Shown: positions 1 to 11,730, counted from the stretch's first letter. The stretch is 64,000 bases of DNA from Gamarada debralockiae (GCA_002803225.1 NXFV01000415.1:1-64000); one strand, 5' to 3'. Numbers and translations: made by a program. Notes: a model not told the origin generated them from the sequence alone.

Positions 1-1378
1 CCAAGTACAGTAGTCTGTGCTTATAGACAAGAATCCTCCCTATGACTCATACTGATCAAGTGGTCTCTGAGTCATGTGAGGGCATGTGATCCCATGTGAC
101 TCAGCAGGCAGCACTATCTGCCTAGAACCAGAGTCACCTGATTACTCATTCCAACAAGGGGAATGAGACGAAGGATTATGTATTAGGCACGTACAAGGAA
201 GAGGTGAAGAAGGTGAGCGGTGAGGGATTAGTTACATATTGCAAGGCGGCTGTTGCTACGGGTTGATTGTTGGCGGTGATGTGTATAGCTTCCTCGTAAG
301 CTTTTTGTCAGCAAAGAAAGCGGAAGCGAAGGAGGTAGCGAAGGAGAAGACGAGCTCCTAGGCTCGCATTGTGTTATCATTCTGGTGTATTTTCGCATAT
401 ACGGACACGACGATGCCCCTCCTTTCTTTCTTCGAGATGTGATGAAGCGCTATGGTTGGATTGGGCGAATAGATGGATCATAGACTGACAAATGCTTTGG
501 ATAGGGGCGAAAAGACACTTCTCTACTTTGGTTTCATTGCATTCCTTTTGCGACACTGCGACGATGTTGCTGTTTTGGAGCGGCTTTTCTGCATGCATTA
601 CTACTGCTACTGTCCTGGCACGGTAAAGCTTCTCCCATTTCCTCTGGCCCACCTTGCAAGAACTGCATTCAAAGCATCAAGAGCGATGATACTTGCTATT
701 CTGTTCGCTGTCTGGTTACATTGAGAGGATTGGTTCGAAGGAGGAATCACGGTAACTGTATTTCTAGCGTAGATGAAGTCGCAGTTGGATTGGGGAATAC
801 CGAATAGACTACTTTTCTTTGGGCTCATTTCCTTCTATTGCCTATCTGCCTATTTGCTTCTCCCTCCCTCACACCTTCCTTTCTTCCTCCCCCATCACCT
901 TTCTGGCTCCGTCTAAGATCCGCACGGGAAACCGGGAGACGGGAAGAAGCTGCCCTTATCCCTTGGAAGTGGTAAGTTGAAATTTAGCGCTTCGAGGACG
1001 TGTCTCAGTTGTAGGGATGTCGACTCTCCAATGGCTGGGTGCTACTGGACATGAGGGATGAGTGTGAAGAGCTTGAATGCGTGGAATGATAGGATCACAT
1101 GAATGGCACCTGATGCGCTTGAAATCACTGATGACAATGTGTAATTGTCGGAGGGGCATAAAAGTAAAGTGGGAACGATTTGACACTTAAGATGTAGGTA
1201 AAGGGAAGGCAATGAGTAGAATGTCCTTTTGTAATCTCTATTCAACCAGCCTAGTGATAGAGAACAGGTCAAAGGAACGAACTTTCTGTTTCAGTATACT
1301 CATACTCGTCCTAATACTTCTTCCTGCTCATGCAAAAATTTGGCTTTTTCCATAGCAGCTAGTACCACTCATACTTAC
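1..1378. other. Intergenic region, no gene seen
   Basis: No reading frame here resembles a protein I know, and none has convincing splice structure. The stretch contains pyrimidine-rich tracts (around 840-900) and short scattered open frames only. It lies downstream of the decayed DJ-1-like gene, whose remnant ends at 1379. Confidence 0.5.
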
Positions 1379-2325
1379 TCATATCTCATCCTTCGTTGTC
1401 AACTCCCGAAAAATAGCATCGTAGATAGCCTGTCCAACACTCGTCGCACTGTCGCGATTCTGGCCAGTGATAAGCCAGCCTCCTCTCGAGACAACCACTT
1501 CCTCACCCCAGTCCTACATTAAATCAAGTCAGTAATCTCATTTCCTAACGCAACAACCCATCTACCAAAGGGCAAGCACCCACTTATCAGTCTTAACATA
1601 ATATCCCCCACTAGCAGCATTCAACGTATCCTCAAGCTTGAACGGCATGGCGCCCGTCAATCCCACTGCATGCTCCTCGCTGTTCGAGGATCCAATCGCC
1701 TTCTGTCCGTCAAGCAAGTATTGGTTCCCAGAGACTTTGACGTGTGCCAATGCCGCGGGCCCGTAGCAAACAGCCGACACGATCTTGTTGGTGTCGTAGA
1801 ATTCGACGGTGAATTTGTGGGAGATGGGATCGCTTGCTAGGTCGAACATGGCTTTATCCGCAACATTAACACCTTTACAAATTTTTCATTACGCCACCGC
1901 TCCGTCATGATTCATGTGAGGGGAGATTGGGGAGAGAACGTGCGACTGTGGCCGCCCACGAAGAAATAGCTTTAAACTCGTGTGCCTTCCTAGCAAACTC
2001 GGGCAATTCATGGGTGTTTTTCCATAGCGATTCAGAGTGTTTCAGAAATTTGGAGAAGACGGGGTCTTCTTTGAAGGCTTCGACAGAGGGGTCGAGTGGG
2101 CTTCGCCGCCATTAGGAGAGGCTACAATGATCTCGCATTGGGAGGAGAGAACTTCGTAGAGATGTGCAAACTCGGGCTGGAAAGGAGAGAGTGGTTAATG
2201 AAAGATTAGAAATGGGGGTGTTGAAGGGGAATAAGACCGACCTAATACCAGCCAGTAGGCTTCCCAGTATCTCCCAATTTGTTATGGGAAGTAACGACAA
2301 AGAGAATTTTTGGGAGTTCAGGCAT
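1379..2325 (-). pseudogene. DJ-1/PfpI (ThiJ/HSP31-like) family pseudogene
   Basis: Read right to left, the segments follow the order of the DJ-1/PfpI glyoxalase/chaperone family: an N-terminal strand (MPELPKILFVVTSH), GGEA/PLDPSVEAFKED, EFKAI/FFVGGH, MFDLASDP, VSAVCYGPAAL at the nucleophile elbow, and a C-terminal WLITGQNRDSA block ending at a TGA at 1379-1381. Typical fungal introns separate some blocks. The frame is broken at least three times. A TAG sits at the first exon/intron junction where a leucine is expected. A base is missing between GGEA and PLDP, and another between EFKAI and FFVGGH. The residue after the conserved cysteine is Tyr where the family has catalytic His. All this points to a dead gene. 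The two indels fall in short homopolymers, so assembly error could explain them, but not the TAG or the His-to-Tyr change. Confidence 0.78.
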
Positions 2326-3269
2326 GATTGTTGTTGATTAATTGAAAGATATTCTGCGTTGTTTGTTGAATTGGAGAGAGCTGTGAGGTGTTTTGTTGTT
2401 TAGGTTGGCAGAAACTTATACTGCGGGACATTTCGGCCGTTTGAACATCAGATGTTTCGGGTTGACGGCGGTAGTTACACATGCCTCAGCCAATGCCTTA
2501 CAGTAAGATTTCGAAAACTTTTAGTGTACACCTTTACAGGTATGCCTCCGCTCGCTTCTGTACGAGATGATACGGCTGGCAGTGTCATTGGAGCTCTTGG
2601 CGTTGACAGCTATGTCCTCCGAAAAATATTTCGAAGTCCGAAACTTCAGGTCGTTTTAGGAACTTGCCCCGCAATGTGGCAGTGGTGATGTCACTGCAGT
2701 AAGGATGGAAGCGAGAGCCTAGCGGTTTGAAAAAGGGGCAGTCATGTGATTATTATTCACCGTTTCAACTCTCGACATGGTTTATTTACTCCGTAAGCTT
2801 TGCATTGTTTCAATATGTGTTAGTCACAACCCTGAGTATGCATAAGATGAGATTATTGATTGGACCCCACTGACGAATGTATAGAGGGTTTGAAGGTGGG
2901 ATGATCAGCTTACAGATAAACTGGGCGTTCTCTATAAATCGGGCGTTCGGATTGCCCTCCTTGTATTATACTCCCCCTCTCGCTGAGAAGTTCACTCTTC
3001 AACGATCCGTCTTTCTATCTCCCAATACCGGAGAGTCATCGGCTAATAACTTGACTACTTCTATATTCATTGCGTATAGGTATTCCCTCAGTGCGTGAGC
3101 TGTTAGCCCGTGCTATACCAAAAGTGGGAGACATCGCAAGTTCGCAACCACGAACGATAAGGCCTTAAATCTTGATAGTGCTCCCTAATATCAGGTAAGC
3201 ACCTCTATTTGAATATCCTCATCACAACAAATTGTACCCCAAATCTAATTTAAGAACATTTTTGAAGCT
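2326..3269. other. Intergenic region between divergent genes
   Basis: This separates the start of the decayed DJ-1-like gene (minus) from the dipeptidase gene (plus) and probably held both promoters. One 73-codon open frame (2877-3098) resembles nothing I know. No repeat or RNA gene was recognised. Confidence 0.5.
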
Positions 3270-4896
3270 ATGGCAGATTCAAATACCCCTCCTTCATCTC
3301 GAGTCGAGAATGATCAGAGCATACCTCCTCTTATGGACACATCGGGACCTGCACCGTCATCTCAGGCCGTTATTCTTTCAGCACGAGAATCCAATTCAGG
3401 TAGCTGGTTTAAAAGATGGCGTCTAGCAATTATCGCAATTTCTATTGCGGCAGTTAGCGTACCGCTTTCATATCTGCAGCCTGGCAGAGTTCCCATTGAT
3501 CCCCATGACTATGCAGCTCGCACGAAGCATGTGCTCTCAACCACTCCTTTGATAGATGGTCACAATGATCTACCGTATCTGATCCGAGTTGAACTTTATG
3601 GAAAGATCTATGATGGGAGCCTCAACTTAAACGATAAATTGCTTGGCCACACCGACGTTCAAAGAATGCGGAAGGGCCAGATGGGAGGCCAATTCTGGAG
3701 TGTGTATGTGGATTGTGAGGATGGAGTCGGCATTGATGATCCCACTGTAAGGCCTTGACTCTGAAGGAAGACTTGAATTTATACTAATGAGCGTTCAGTG
3801 GGTCGTTCGAGATACTCTTGAGCAAATTGACATTACAAGACGTTTCATTGAAGAATATCCATCTGTCTTCCAATATTGCGATAACCCACGATGCGCTCGA
3901 GAAGCATTCAAAGCTGGACGCATTGCTAGTATGATTGGAATCGAGGGGGGCCACCAAGTTGGAAGTAAGAAGCCCCTAAATTTATCGAAGGATAGTATTC
4001 AGCTGATTTTGCAGATTCACTCGGTGCAATTCGTCAGATGTATGATCTAGGCGCAAGATACATTACCATAACTCACAACTGTGATAATGCTTTCGCAACA
4101 GCGGCTTCAACCGTAGCTGCAGGTGGCGAAGACAAAGGTCTCACACCGTTCGGTTACGAGTATGTCAAAGAAATGAATAGGCTTGGCATGATTATTGATT
4201 TATCCCACGTGTCACATCAAACAATGCGAGATGTGCTGTCGGTCACAAGAGCACCGATCATATTTTCTCACTCGGGAGCCTATTCCGTTCAAAAACATCT
4301 TCGGAATGCTCCTGACGATGTTCTGAGAGGCATCAAGAAGAACGGTGGGATCATTATGGCTGTGTTCGTCAGCAGATTTCTGAACATGAAACATCCAGAA
4401 GCGGCTACTATTCACGATGTTGTTGATCATATCATGCACATTGTGGAAGTCGCTGGGTGGGAGCATGTCGGTGTTGGGTCAGATTTTAGCGGTACCCCTT
4501 CAACCCCGATTGGACTTGAGGTCAGTGCTGCCACAGATCATCAAAACAGCGCCAGAATACTCACCACTATAGGATGTTTCAAAATACCCAGATCTCATCG
4601 CTCTGTTGATGGAGCGTGGAGCCACAGACGAGCAGATACGCATGTTTGCGGGCGAGAACCTCCTTCGCGTATGGAGCAACATCGAGAAACGAGGAAAGGA
4701 GATCCGAGCAGAAGGTACCAAACCCAACGAAGCAGTTTGGGAAGACCGTATCAAAGGGTGGGTAACTGACGTCGCGGACTTGCCATTCATGTTCCGATCG
4801 ACCTACGAAAAGAGCAAGGCTATCAAGCGAACGGCTCACAATTTCAATGTGAATGGAAACGGGGTCCACCAGCCTGAAGTCCACCGTGAAACTTGA
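3270..4896 (+). CDS. Membrane dipeptidase (peptidase family M19)
   Basis: Zinc-dependent renal-dipeptidase-type enzyme that cleaves dipeptides. Four exons (3270-3746, 3799-3964, 4015-4520, 4573-4896) join in frame to 490 residues, the usual fungal length. A Ser/Pro-rich cytosolic N-terminus is followed by one hydrophobic segment at about residues 52-68, so it should be a type II membrane protein with an outward or lumenal catalytic domain. Metal-site motifs are present in order: DGHND (His98, Asp100), GIEGGHQ (Glu208, the bridging carboxylate), DLSHVS and FSHSG. The conserved GSDFDG loop here reads GSDFSG, a change near the active site. Introns are canonical (gtaagg..ttcag, gtaaga..tgcag, gtcagt..atag). 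The C-terminal tail after VTDVADLPF is polar. Substrate is not predictable from sequence. Confidence 0.92.
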
Positions 4897-5339
4897 AATC
4901 TATATCTAGTACGTAGATGGCATATTACTGACCCGACCGCCGTCAGCTGCAATCACATTTCCATTCAGTAAGCCCCAGCTCGACCAGTCTTGGTTCCTCT
5001 GTGCAGTTCACAGTTCGATAGATATTATGTGGGAGTTGCTGCAGCCGAAATTCTATCTGCCCAACAGTTTTTCAACCTTTCATTCTGCGATGATGTTTTC
5101 CTTGGATTGCGTTTCCTCCTTCGTTGGCTGTTGCTTCTGAAGTGGTACCAAAACGTCTTTCGCTATCAGGGGTCGCCTATCGCTCTTTTCATGTACCTTG
5201 CCATACTATGACAAGACACACTTCATCTAAAAAATTTTCCGTATCTGGAAGTCTACAATAACGTGCTTTCAGCTTGACTGCCATCAACCAGTAACAATAG
5301 CTCCTCTTCCTCTTCCGTCTCCTCACATCTACCTCCTTC
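4897..5339. other. Intergenic region between convergent genes
   Basis: Space between the 3' ends of the dipeptidase and homeodomain genes. A 73-codon open frame (4990-5211) looks fortuitous. Nothing else is seen. Confidence 0.5.
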
Positions 5340-7461
5340 TCAGCTACTTCCAAAAAGCATCTCATCCGTCTCCGCCTCCACAGCTAGCCTCTCCTGTTCC
5401 TCCAAGTAATCCAGCAGGCCATCACTCTCATTATCTTCCCTTCCACCAAGAAGGTCCTCAAATAGTAGCTCCTCATCATCATCATCCATAAACTCATCCC
5501 CAATACAATACTCGAACTTTCTCTCTGTATCAATGCCTTCCACACCGCCATTCTCGCCCAGAAGGTCCTCATCCTCACATCCTTCCTCGTTTGACTTTGA
5601 GTCGCCAGTATCAGCATCCTCGTCCTTCTTCCACAACTTCCTCACAGCCCTTTCATCATACAATTCCCACTGCATCATCCTCCACAACCGTCCTTGTACA
5701 ACAGCCACCAGCCTCTCCGCTGATCCGTCTTCCCCATCGCCATCATGATACTCCGACACCCTAGCGTTTGACAGCGCAACCAGCTTCTGTCTCAAGCCCA
5801 CGCCTTGAACATTCTTGACCCAAGACCAACAAATCGCATTCGAGATCGTGGGAAGGAATTTCGACTTATGCGCCACCAGCTCTTTGAATCCGGGACAGAA
5901 AAGCGAGGGCGCGAGGACTGAGAGGGATGTTGAGAGCAGTGGTTTGCGGATTTGGATACCTTGGAGATCTCGTTTGCAGGTGCTTGGGCCTGCGATGAGG
6001 GTTTGTAGGGCTACGGACGTAAGTTTGTTGGAGGGCGTAAGAGGAAGAGTTATGAGGCTTGTGGTGGAATTGGACTCGATGGGTTCGGCTGCTGCGGGGC
6101 GTTTGAGGGATGGGGTTGATGAGATGGTGGACATGGTGGACGATTGTGATGTTAGGGACGGTGTCGTTGAGGTTGTTTCGGATAAGAGCATTTCGTCTTC
6201 TTCGGGGTAATCAAGTTGCTCGGACAAAAGCATCTCATCTTCAAGGTTGGATAAAAGCATCTCTTCTTCATTGCTCTCATCCGGGACTTCGGAGCGTAGA
6301 CGCACATCGTTTTGCTGTCCCCTGTTTTCCGGCGCCTTCAAAGAACCTTTTGAGGATTTCCTACGCCGCCGCTCGTTGCAGAGCCAGCTGCTGAGCTGAT
6401 CTATCAAGAATCCAATTAGCATGCAGTAGCGGTATAGAACGTAGAGAAAGATAACATGCCTCTCTGCATACCGGTCTGCTTCATCAAGACCAGTTTCTCG
6501 GCATTTGTAGGAGATGTATTTCCAGGATTGGCGTCGAGCCATGCTTGCAGTTTCTTAATTGTCTCTTTTGGGAACCTTTGACCTCTTCTCCTTTTTGCTG
6601 GCTCGGGAGCCGCCACTGTTGAAGATATAGCATCGTCTTCCCGATTCGGGATCTTGTCGTTGGTATAGTACAACATCTCATCGAGGGGTTTTGGGGAATT
6701 TCCGGAGCCATGGATCTTGAACCTATCGAAGCACTTGGCGATTGAATTGGAAACATCTTCAGGGAGAACTCCGGCAAGATTTTGGAAGAATGTCAACCGC
6801 GCGTTGTCGTCTAGCCCAGAAACATAGTCGAGAAGCATCGACTCTGGGGAGTCTGGTTCTGGCGGACAAGACTTCAAGCGCTTCGATGTCGACCGAGATT
6901 TCTTCTGAATCTGTTGAAAGCTCAATCGAATGCGCAAACGCTCAAACTCTGCACAGAGGACGCTGTCGGGAGCTTTAACATCGAGGTTGTCCAGAAGCCA
7001 AGCCTTGGGTTTTGTCTTCGGTGAGGATATTGCATGGTTAATGTAGATTGAAAGATCTGTTGGTGACTCTGCGTTTTGATCTGACGGGGGGATTTCTAAA
7101 GATGTTAAGAGTGAAAGCTGGGACCATAGCTTTATGGAATCAGCAGAAGCCTCCAAAGGGAAGCTTGGGAACTTACATGTGCATCACGAAGGTGGTATCC
7201 GAGAGATTTCAGTATGGCGATCCTAGAGGTCCTATCCAGCGACTTACCATTGAATGATATCTCAACATCCAGTCGACATCGTCTGCCACGAAATACCCAA
7301 ATGCTTCCAGAAGTCAAGGCTTTGACAATGCCATCGTCGTCCAGAGAGGGACTCCACCCGGATGGGAACTTGATATCCACAGTAGAAGCAATTCCAAGGT
7401 TCAATTTCTCGGAAGCAAATGTAAGGAGAATGCTTTCTAGCTCCAGGGTTTTTGCAGACAT
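5340..7461 (-). CDS. Homeodomain (TALE-like) transcription factor
   Basis: Probable nuclear DNA-binding regulator of about 667 residues from three exons (7461-7177, 7129-6472, 6400-5340) with 47- and 71-base introns. The homeodomain lies at about residues 277-334. A basic arm (KRRRGQRFP) precedes helix 1, the WLDANP..T sequence fits the TALE/mating-type a1-like class, and recognition helix 3 is QLSSWLCNERRRR with the key Trp, Asn and Arg residues. The second intron interrupts the domain. With the best splice sites, the turn between helices 2 and 3 is about four residues shorter than in most TALE domains. The C-terminal half is low complexity, rich in Ser/Thr and acidic residues, and repeats D/E-E-M-L-L-S four times, the last as DEMLFGSS at the very end. 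These may be activation or docking motifs (inference). Targets are unknown. The start is the first ATG of the open frame. Confidence 0.82.
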
Positions 7462-8021
7462 TTCAGTCCCGAATCATACGGAGCTAGGTCTTGCTTTGAT
7501 CACAGTTGGGAAGGAAGAACCAGGAGGATTATTCAGACATAATGATGTTAGTTGTGAGGCTTGTTAGTGTTGTGTAGCAGAAAATAGGGTCCTGAAAGAC
7601 CTAGGTCGGAACTGGAGAGGTTGTTGAAGAAAACGGACGAAGAGAAGCGTCGTGAAGTTTGGTGTTCCCACCAGAATATATTGCCGTTTCGCTTATTTTT
7701 CATCGCCTTATCATATGTCCCTCTCATTGGTCGTCATTTTTTTCACCTAGCTTCTTCACCAAAGGGCAGCCTATGACGTTGCCGCTACAGCAGAAATACA
7801 AAGTAGCACACGATACCCCCCGAAGCCCGCATAACAACCCCTTCTTCCTCCTCAATGGCGCTGAGCAACGTGGGCTCCCTCGTCCTCAACCTCCTAATCT
7901 TCATAACCACTTTGGTGAACTTCAGCTACGCCCTCACCACTCTGGAACCGCTGTTGCTACTCGCCCTTTACGCTATCTCCAAAATCTTTGTCGTCGCGCC
8001 GGAGCAGGGCATTCTCGCGAA
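7462..8021. promoter_or_regulatory. Shared divergent promoter region
   Basis: The homeodomain gene (minus) and the Mae1-like transporter gene (plus) start at the two ends of this 560-base stretch, so it should hold both promoters. The open frame covering it begins far upstream of any family similarity and reads as low-complexity Pro/His/Arg sequence, so I treat it as non-coding. Confidence 0.45.
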
Positions 8022-9672
8022 ATGTCAGCACAAATATCTCTACCAAGAAGGATGAGACCGATCCTTCCCGAGAACGGCTACGAATCTCCTCGATCACCAG
8101 ACGATGATGTATTGTTTGGGCAGGGCGTACACAACGGGCAAAGGAGGAGAGTTGGGCGGCCGAAGAGTAGCGATACAAGCCAGAAGCGCGACCAAATGGA
8201 GAGCCCTGACTCTCACGCATATCAGAATGGAGGAGGTGGGGTTGATCAGCAGAGGAGTGATGAGGAGAGTGGAGAGAAGACGAGAGTGGGATTTCGAGCT
8301 CGAGTGGGCTGCTTCACCTGGACATGGTTTACAATGACAATGGCTACAGGAGGAATTGCGAATGTGCTACACTCAAGTAATGCAACCCATATGTGTGGCC
8401 AAAGAAGGTCTGCTCTAATAAATTGCAGTTCCATACCGCTCCGATTGGCTTAGGATTGTTGGCACTGTCGTTTTCATATTCAATCTCGTCTTATTTTTGA
8501 TGAATTGCTTGTTCATAACTTTGCGATTCAAGTGGAATCCCGGATCCTTTCGCGCCTCCTTTACAAGTCCTTCCGAGTCTTTGTTCGTTCCTGCCTGCGT
8601 ACGTTGAGCTTCCTTGCCGCACACTCAAATGGCCGCTGATGTTTGTAGATTGTCTCGTAAGCTCCTGTGACTCCGCATCCAATCCGACTGAACTGAATTC
8701 TTCTACAGCGTTGGCACCATTCTCATCAACATATGCCAATACGGAATACCGGAAACAGGGGAGTGGCTACAAACAACAATGCAAGTATGTTTCTGGATCT
8801 ACCTCTCCTCAGCAGTTCTTGCCAGTTCTCTAATCTACCTCATAATCTGGTCAACCCAGTGAGTATGATGTTTCTCGACTGCTACCTCGCTTCTAACCGT
8901 CGTCCAAGAACACTTCCGATCCACACAATGACACCAATCTGGATCTTCCCTGCCTACCCGCTACTTTTACTGGCACCATTTGCTTCGAATCTGATCGAAG
9001 CTCTACCTAGCGCTGCCGCTGCAGCACGAATCAATTCTGTGGCCATAGCACTCGGAGCTGTTTGTGTCCAGGGAACGGGGTTCCTTGTCAGCCTGATGAT
9101 CTACAGTGCTTTTATCTACCGCCTCATGACACAGAAACTCCCCCGAGAAACTACTCGACCCGGAATGGTACGATTCAACCCATCCAACAACGCTCCAGTG
9201 TCCTTGCTAAAAGCGGCAGTTCGTCTCAGTAGGACCAAGCGGCTTCACTGTCGCCGGAATCGTACACCTAGGCAACATCGTGATGACGAAGATTATGCCC
9301 AACGGCTTTATGGACAACACAAATGCAGGATATATTCTCAAACTACTCGCTGACCTGATGGGCCTCTGGCTCTGGGGTTTATGTCTCTGGTTCTTCATCG
9401 TCAGTTTAGGCGCCCATTGGCAAGTCATGCGGCCCAATGATCCCGAACATCATATCCGCTTCGAAATGACCTGGTATTCGTTCGTCTTTCCAAACACCGC
9501 AATGATAACCGCTACCCAAGCAATCGGCAATACTTTCGACTCGAACGCTATCAAGCTTTTCGGTACGATCCTTGGGGGCATGCTTGTAGTGGTCTGGATA
9601 TTTGTGTTTGGAATGATGATCCGGGCTTTCTGGCTCAGAAGATTGCTCTGGCCGGGAGATATGGATGGGTAG
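8022..9672 (+). CDS. C4-dicarboxylate/malic acid transporter, TDT family
   Basis: Multi-pass plasma-membrane carrier of the tellurite-resistance/dicarboxylate transporter family, closest in pattern to the fission yeast Mae1 malate permease and Ssu1 sulfite pump. A hydrophilic N-terminus of about 90 residues is followed by about ten membrane segments starting at FTWTWFTMTMATGGIAN. Family landmarks are TILINICQYGIPETGEW, MFVSVGPSGFTVAG and the late SFVFPNTAMITAT. Exons join in frame as 8022-8376, 8429-8598, 8649-8656, 8709-8858, 8909-9167 and 9220-9672. The third exon is only eight bases, but leaving it out breaks the frame. An alternative ATG lies in frame at 8052. Malate is the likeliest substrate, but sulfite cannot be excluded. 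Confidence 0.85.
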
Positions 9673-10485
9673 GAAATAGTACGGAAGTGATGGGTGAGGA
9701 ATGCAGCAGATACGGTTGAAGGAGCGAGGCATCATTTGAATCCGTTCAGGCGTAGTAATGGGATTTTGCAGACATGATAGGTACTTTCGAAGAGCGGACA
9801 ATTGGGTTGGAGTACGGACCTTGGCGATATGTTGTTTCCTGCATAGCATCCGGCGTTGGCGATTGCTTAGGATGGATATACCCGACCTCTGAATCTCTTG
9901 TATAGACAGTTGTATGACGTCCAAATCTCGAGTTGAAGTTACGATCTATTGATGCAAATAAGCCGTCTGTTCTGATCTCATCTCGGCTTCGAGTTTGAGA
10001 GGCTCTCCCGTGTCCCGTTCAATACCAAGTGGTATGGAAGCTACTGCAGACAGTCGTTTGTTCTATCTTCTACTTTATTTGAGCATTGTTGCAAAAGCGG
10101 CGAATATTCAACCGGATCAACAGCCACCCCCTTTCCCAACCAACTGAGGGCTCGGATCCTCGAAGAATCAGCGATGCCAATGTCAAAACCCCCAACTTCT
10201 TTTGTAGAGCACAATCACATGGAATGGCTCGATATAAACCCTGCTCCGCGATAATAGACGCGTTATCTATATCGCCGCGCCCAATTATTTAATCTGTAAC
10301 GAATTAACCTGACAACTTTAGACGCTCTCACCCTGGAGCGACAGTCACATGATTTTACTTGATAAGGCTCATGCAGAGCGATAAGAGACGCGTTATTATT
10401 TACGCGTCAGGATTCACCTCGCCGTCTTCCCTCTTCATTCTGCCAATTGCTTCATTCAGCATCTCTTCCATTTCGGACAGCTACA
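9673..10485. other. Intergenic region with a small internal repeat
   Basis: No gene recognised. The segment 10240-10400 contains two similar stretches built around 'gcgataatagacgcgttat' and 'gcgataagagacgcgttat', about 135 bases apart, just upstream of the Cys/His-repeat gene. They may be promoter elements. Confidence 0.4.
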
Positions 10486-11730
10486 ATGGCGTCAAGACGG
10501 ATCACGATTTATGATCTCACAGAAGACTCGTCTTCCGACGAAAATACGAAAACTGTCGCGACACTCAAGTCAACAATGACTCGAGAACCGGCTCGTCCGC
10601 CTCTTGGAGTAATCCGGAACGATGCCCGGCCAATAGCAGCAGCCCAAGGGAAAATCTCTTCAGCACTGAAGTCCGTGTTCAAGACTTTGAGCGAGAGTCG
10701 TTTGAGGGCGGAACTCGAGATTATCTGCAGCCAGCATGAAGAAGTGCGTCGCGAATTGGAAAAGAAATTCCTTGTCAAGGGAAAGGAGGTGGTTCGTTAT
10801 CATGCAGATTCTGAATCTGAGGACGAAGGCGAGAGCGGGGAAAGTGAATCTTCTCGCCCTCAACAGTCAAATATTACAGCGCCAATCGCAGTCTCTGACG
10901 ATGACTGGACACCCCGATATGCGAAGTGCGAGAACTGTAACGAAGAGTTTGACGTCACGCAAAACTCAGAACGCAATTGTCAATGGCATTTCGGTATTCA
11001 TTCTTATCAGAACCAATGTTCTTTGTATTAACGATTCGGCAGGTGTAAAGTTGGTTGACTATGGGTCAGATTTCTGGGACGACCACGATGAAAACTGCCA
11101 CGGGCGGTGTGAAGAGTTCAAGGACGAAGAGGAGTATCAGGAAGGCTTTATGTGGCAGTGCTGTGAAAGCAAGGGGGATGATCCGGGATGCATGGTGACG
11201 AGGCACAAGGCGAAGGTCAATATTCCGACAGGTCCTCTAGTGATCCATCCAATGCAGACGAAAGAGGAAGCAGAGGAGACTGGCGAGCGTGACGTTGTCT
11301 GGAAGGAAGTCGCCATTCCCGATGTCAAATGGATACCAAAGGTGCAGGCGCGGAGTATCCAGTGCGGGCACTGCCCGGAAGAATATGATCCTATGAATAA
11401 TGAGGGAATGGAGTGTCAATGGCATCCAGGTACTGCACTTCGCCTACATACTTAAGCGCAATCTAATTGTTTGCAGGCCCGAAAGAAATCAACTATGACG
11501 CCGAAATTTGGCACGATCATGATGAAGACTGCCATGGCCCTTACGAAATGTTCATGGATGATAGCAACTATGCAGAGGGATTCACTTGGGAGTGCTGTGG
11601 CGGCCAGGGAGATGAGGGCGGATGTGAACAGGGGAATCACATTCCAGAGGCCCCTGCTTTGTCTTCGAAGAATAAGAGAAAAGCGGAAGAGGAGATAAGT
11701 CGGCCGGCGACATATACGAGAGTCTTTTGA
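10486..11730 (+). CDS. Cys/His-rich two-repeat protein, putative zinc binding
   Basis: About 380 residues from three exons (10486-10993, 11043-11429, 11477-11730). The first ATG is at 10486; the open frame upstream begins at TTG. The N-terminus has a SUMO-interaction-like core (ITIYDLTEDSSSDEN), then a charged helical region. Two copies of one module follow: C-x2-C, an acidic loop, C-x-W-H-x-G, then W-x-D-H-D-E-x-C-H-G, then W-x-C-C, G-D-x2-G-C and a late His. The spacing suggests two or more metal sites per module (inference). Both introns interrupt the gene at the same codon and phase just after C-x-W-H-x-G, so the second module arose by exon duplication. The C-terminus is basic (KNKRKAEEE), fitting a nuclear protein. 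I know similar modules only from uncharacterised fungal proteins. A broken inverted paralogue lies at 14622-16011. Confidence 0.82.

Noticed and set aside
7659..8021. N-terminal extension of the transporter frame back to 7659
   Set aside because: The start is not ATG and the extra residues are low-complexity with no family match; ATG at 8022 or 8052 fits better.
9406..9924. Minus-strand frame of 172 codons opposite the transporter's 3' end
   Set aside because: It is antisense to the well-supported last exon and opens at a non-significant position.
10736..11455. Second long frame overlapping the Cys/His-repeat gene
   Set aside because: Its first part reads the true exon in a wrong frame; the true product is obtained by splicing at 10993/11043 and carries the motifs.
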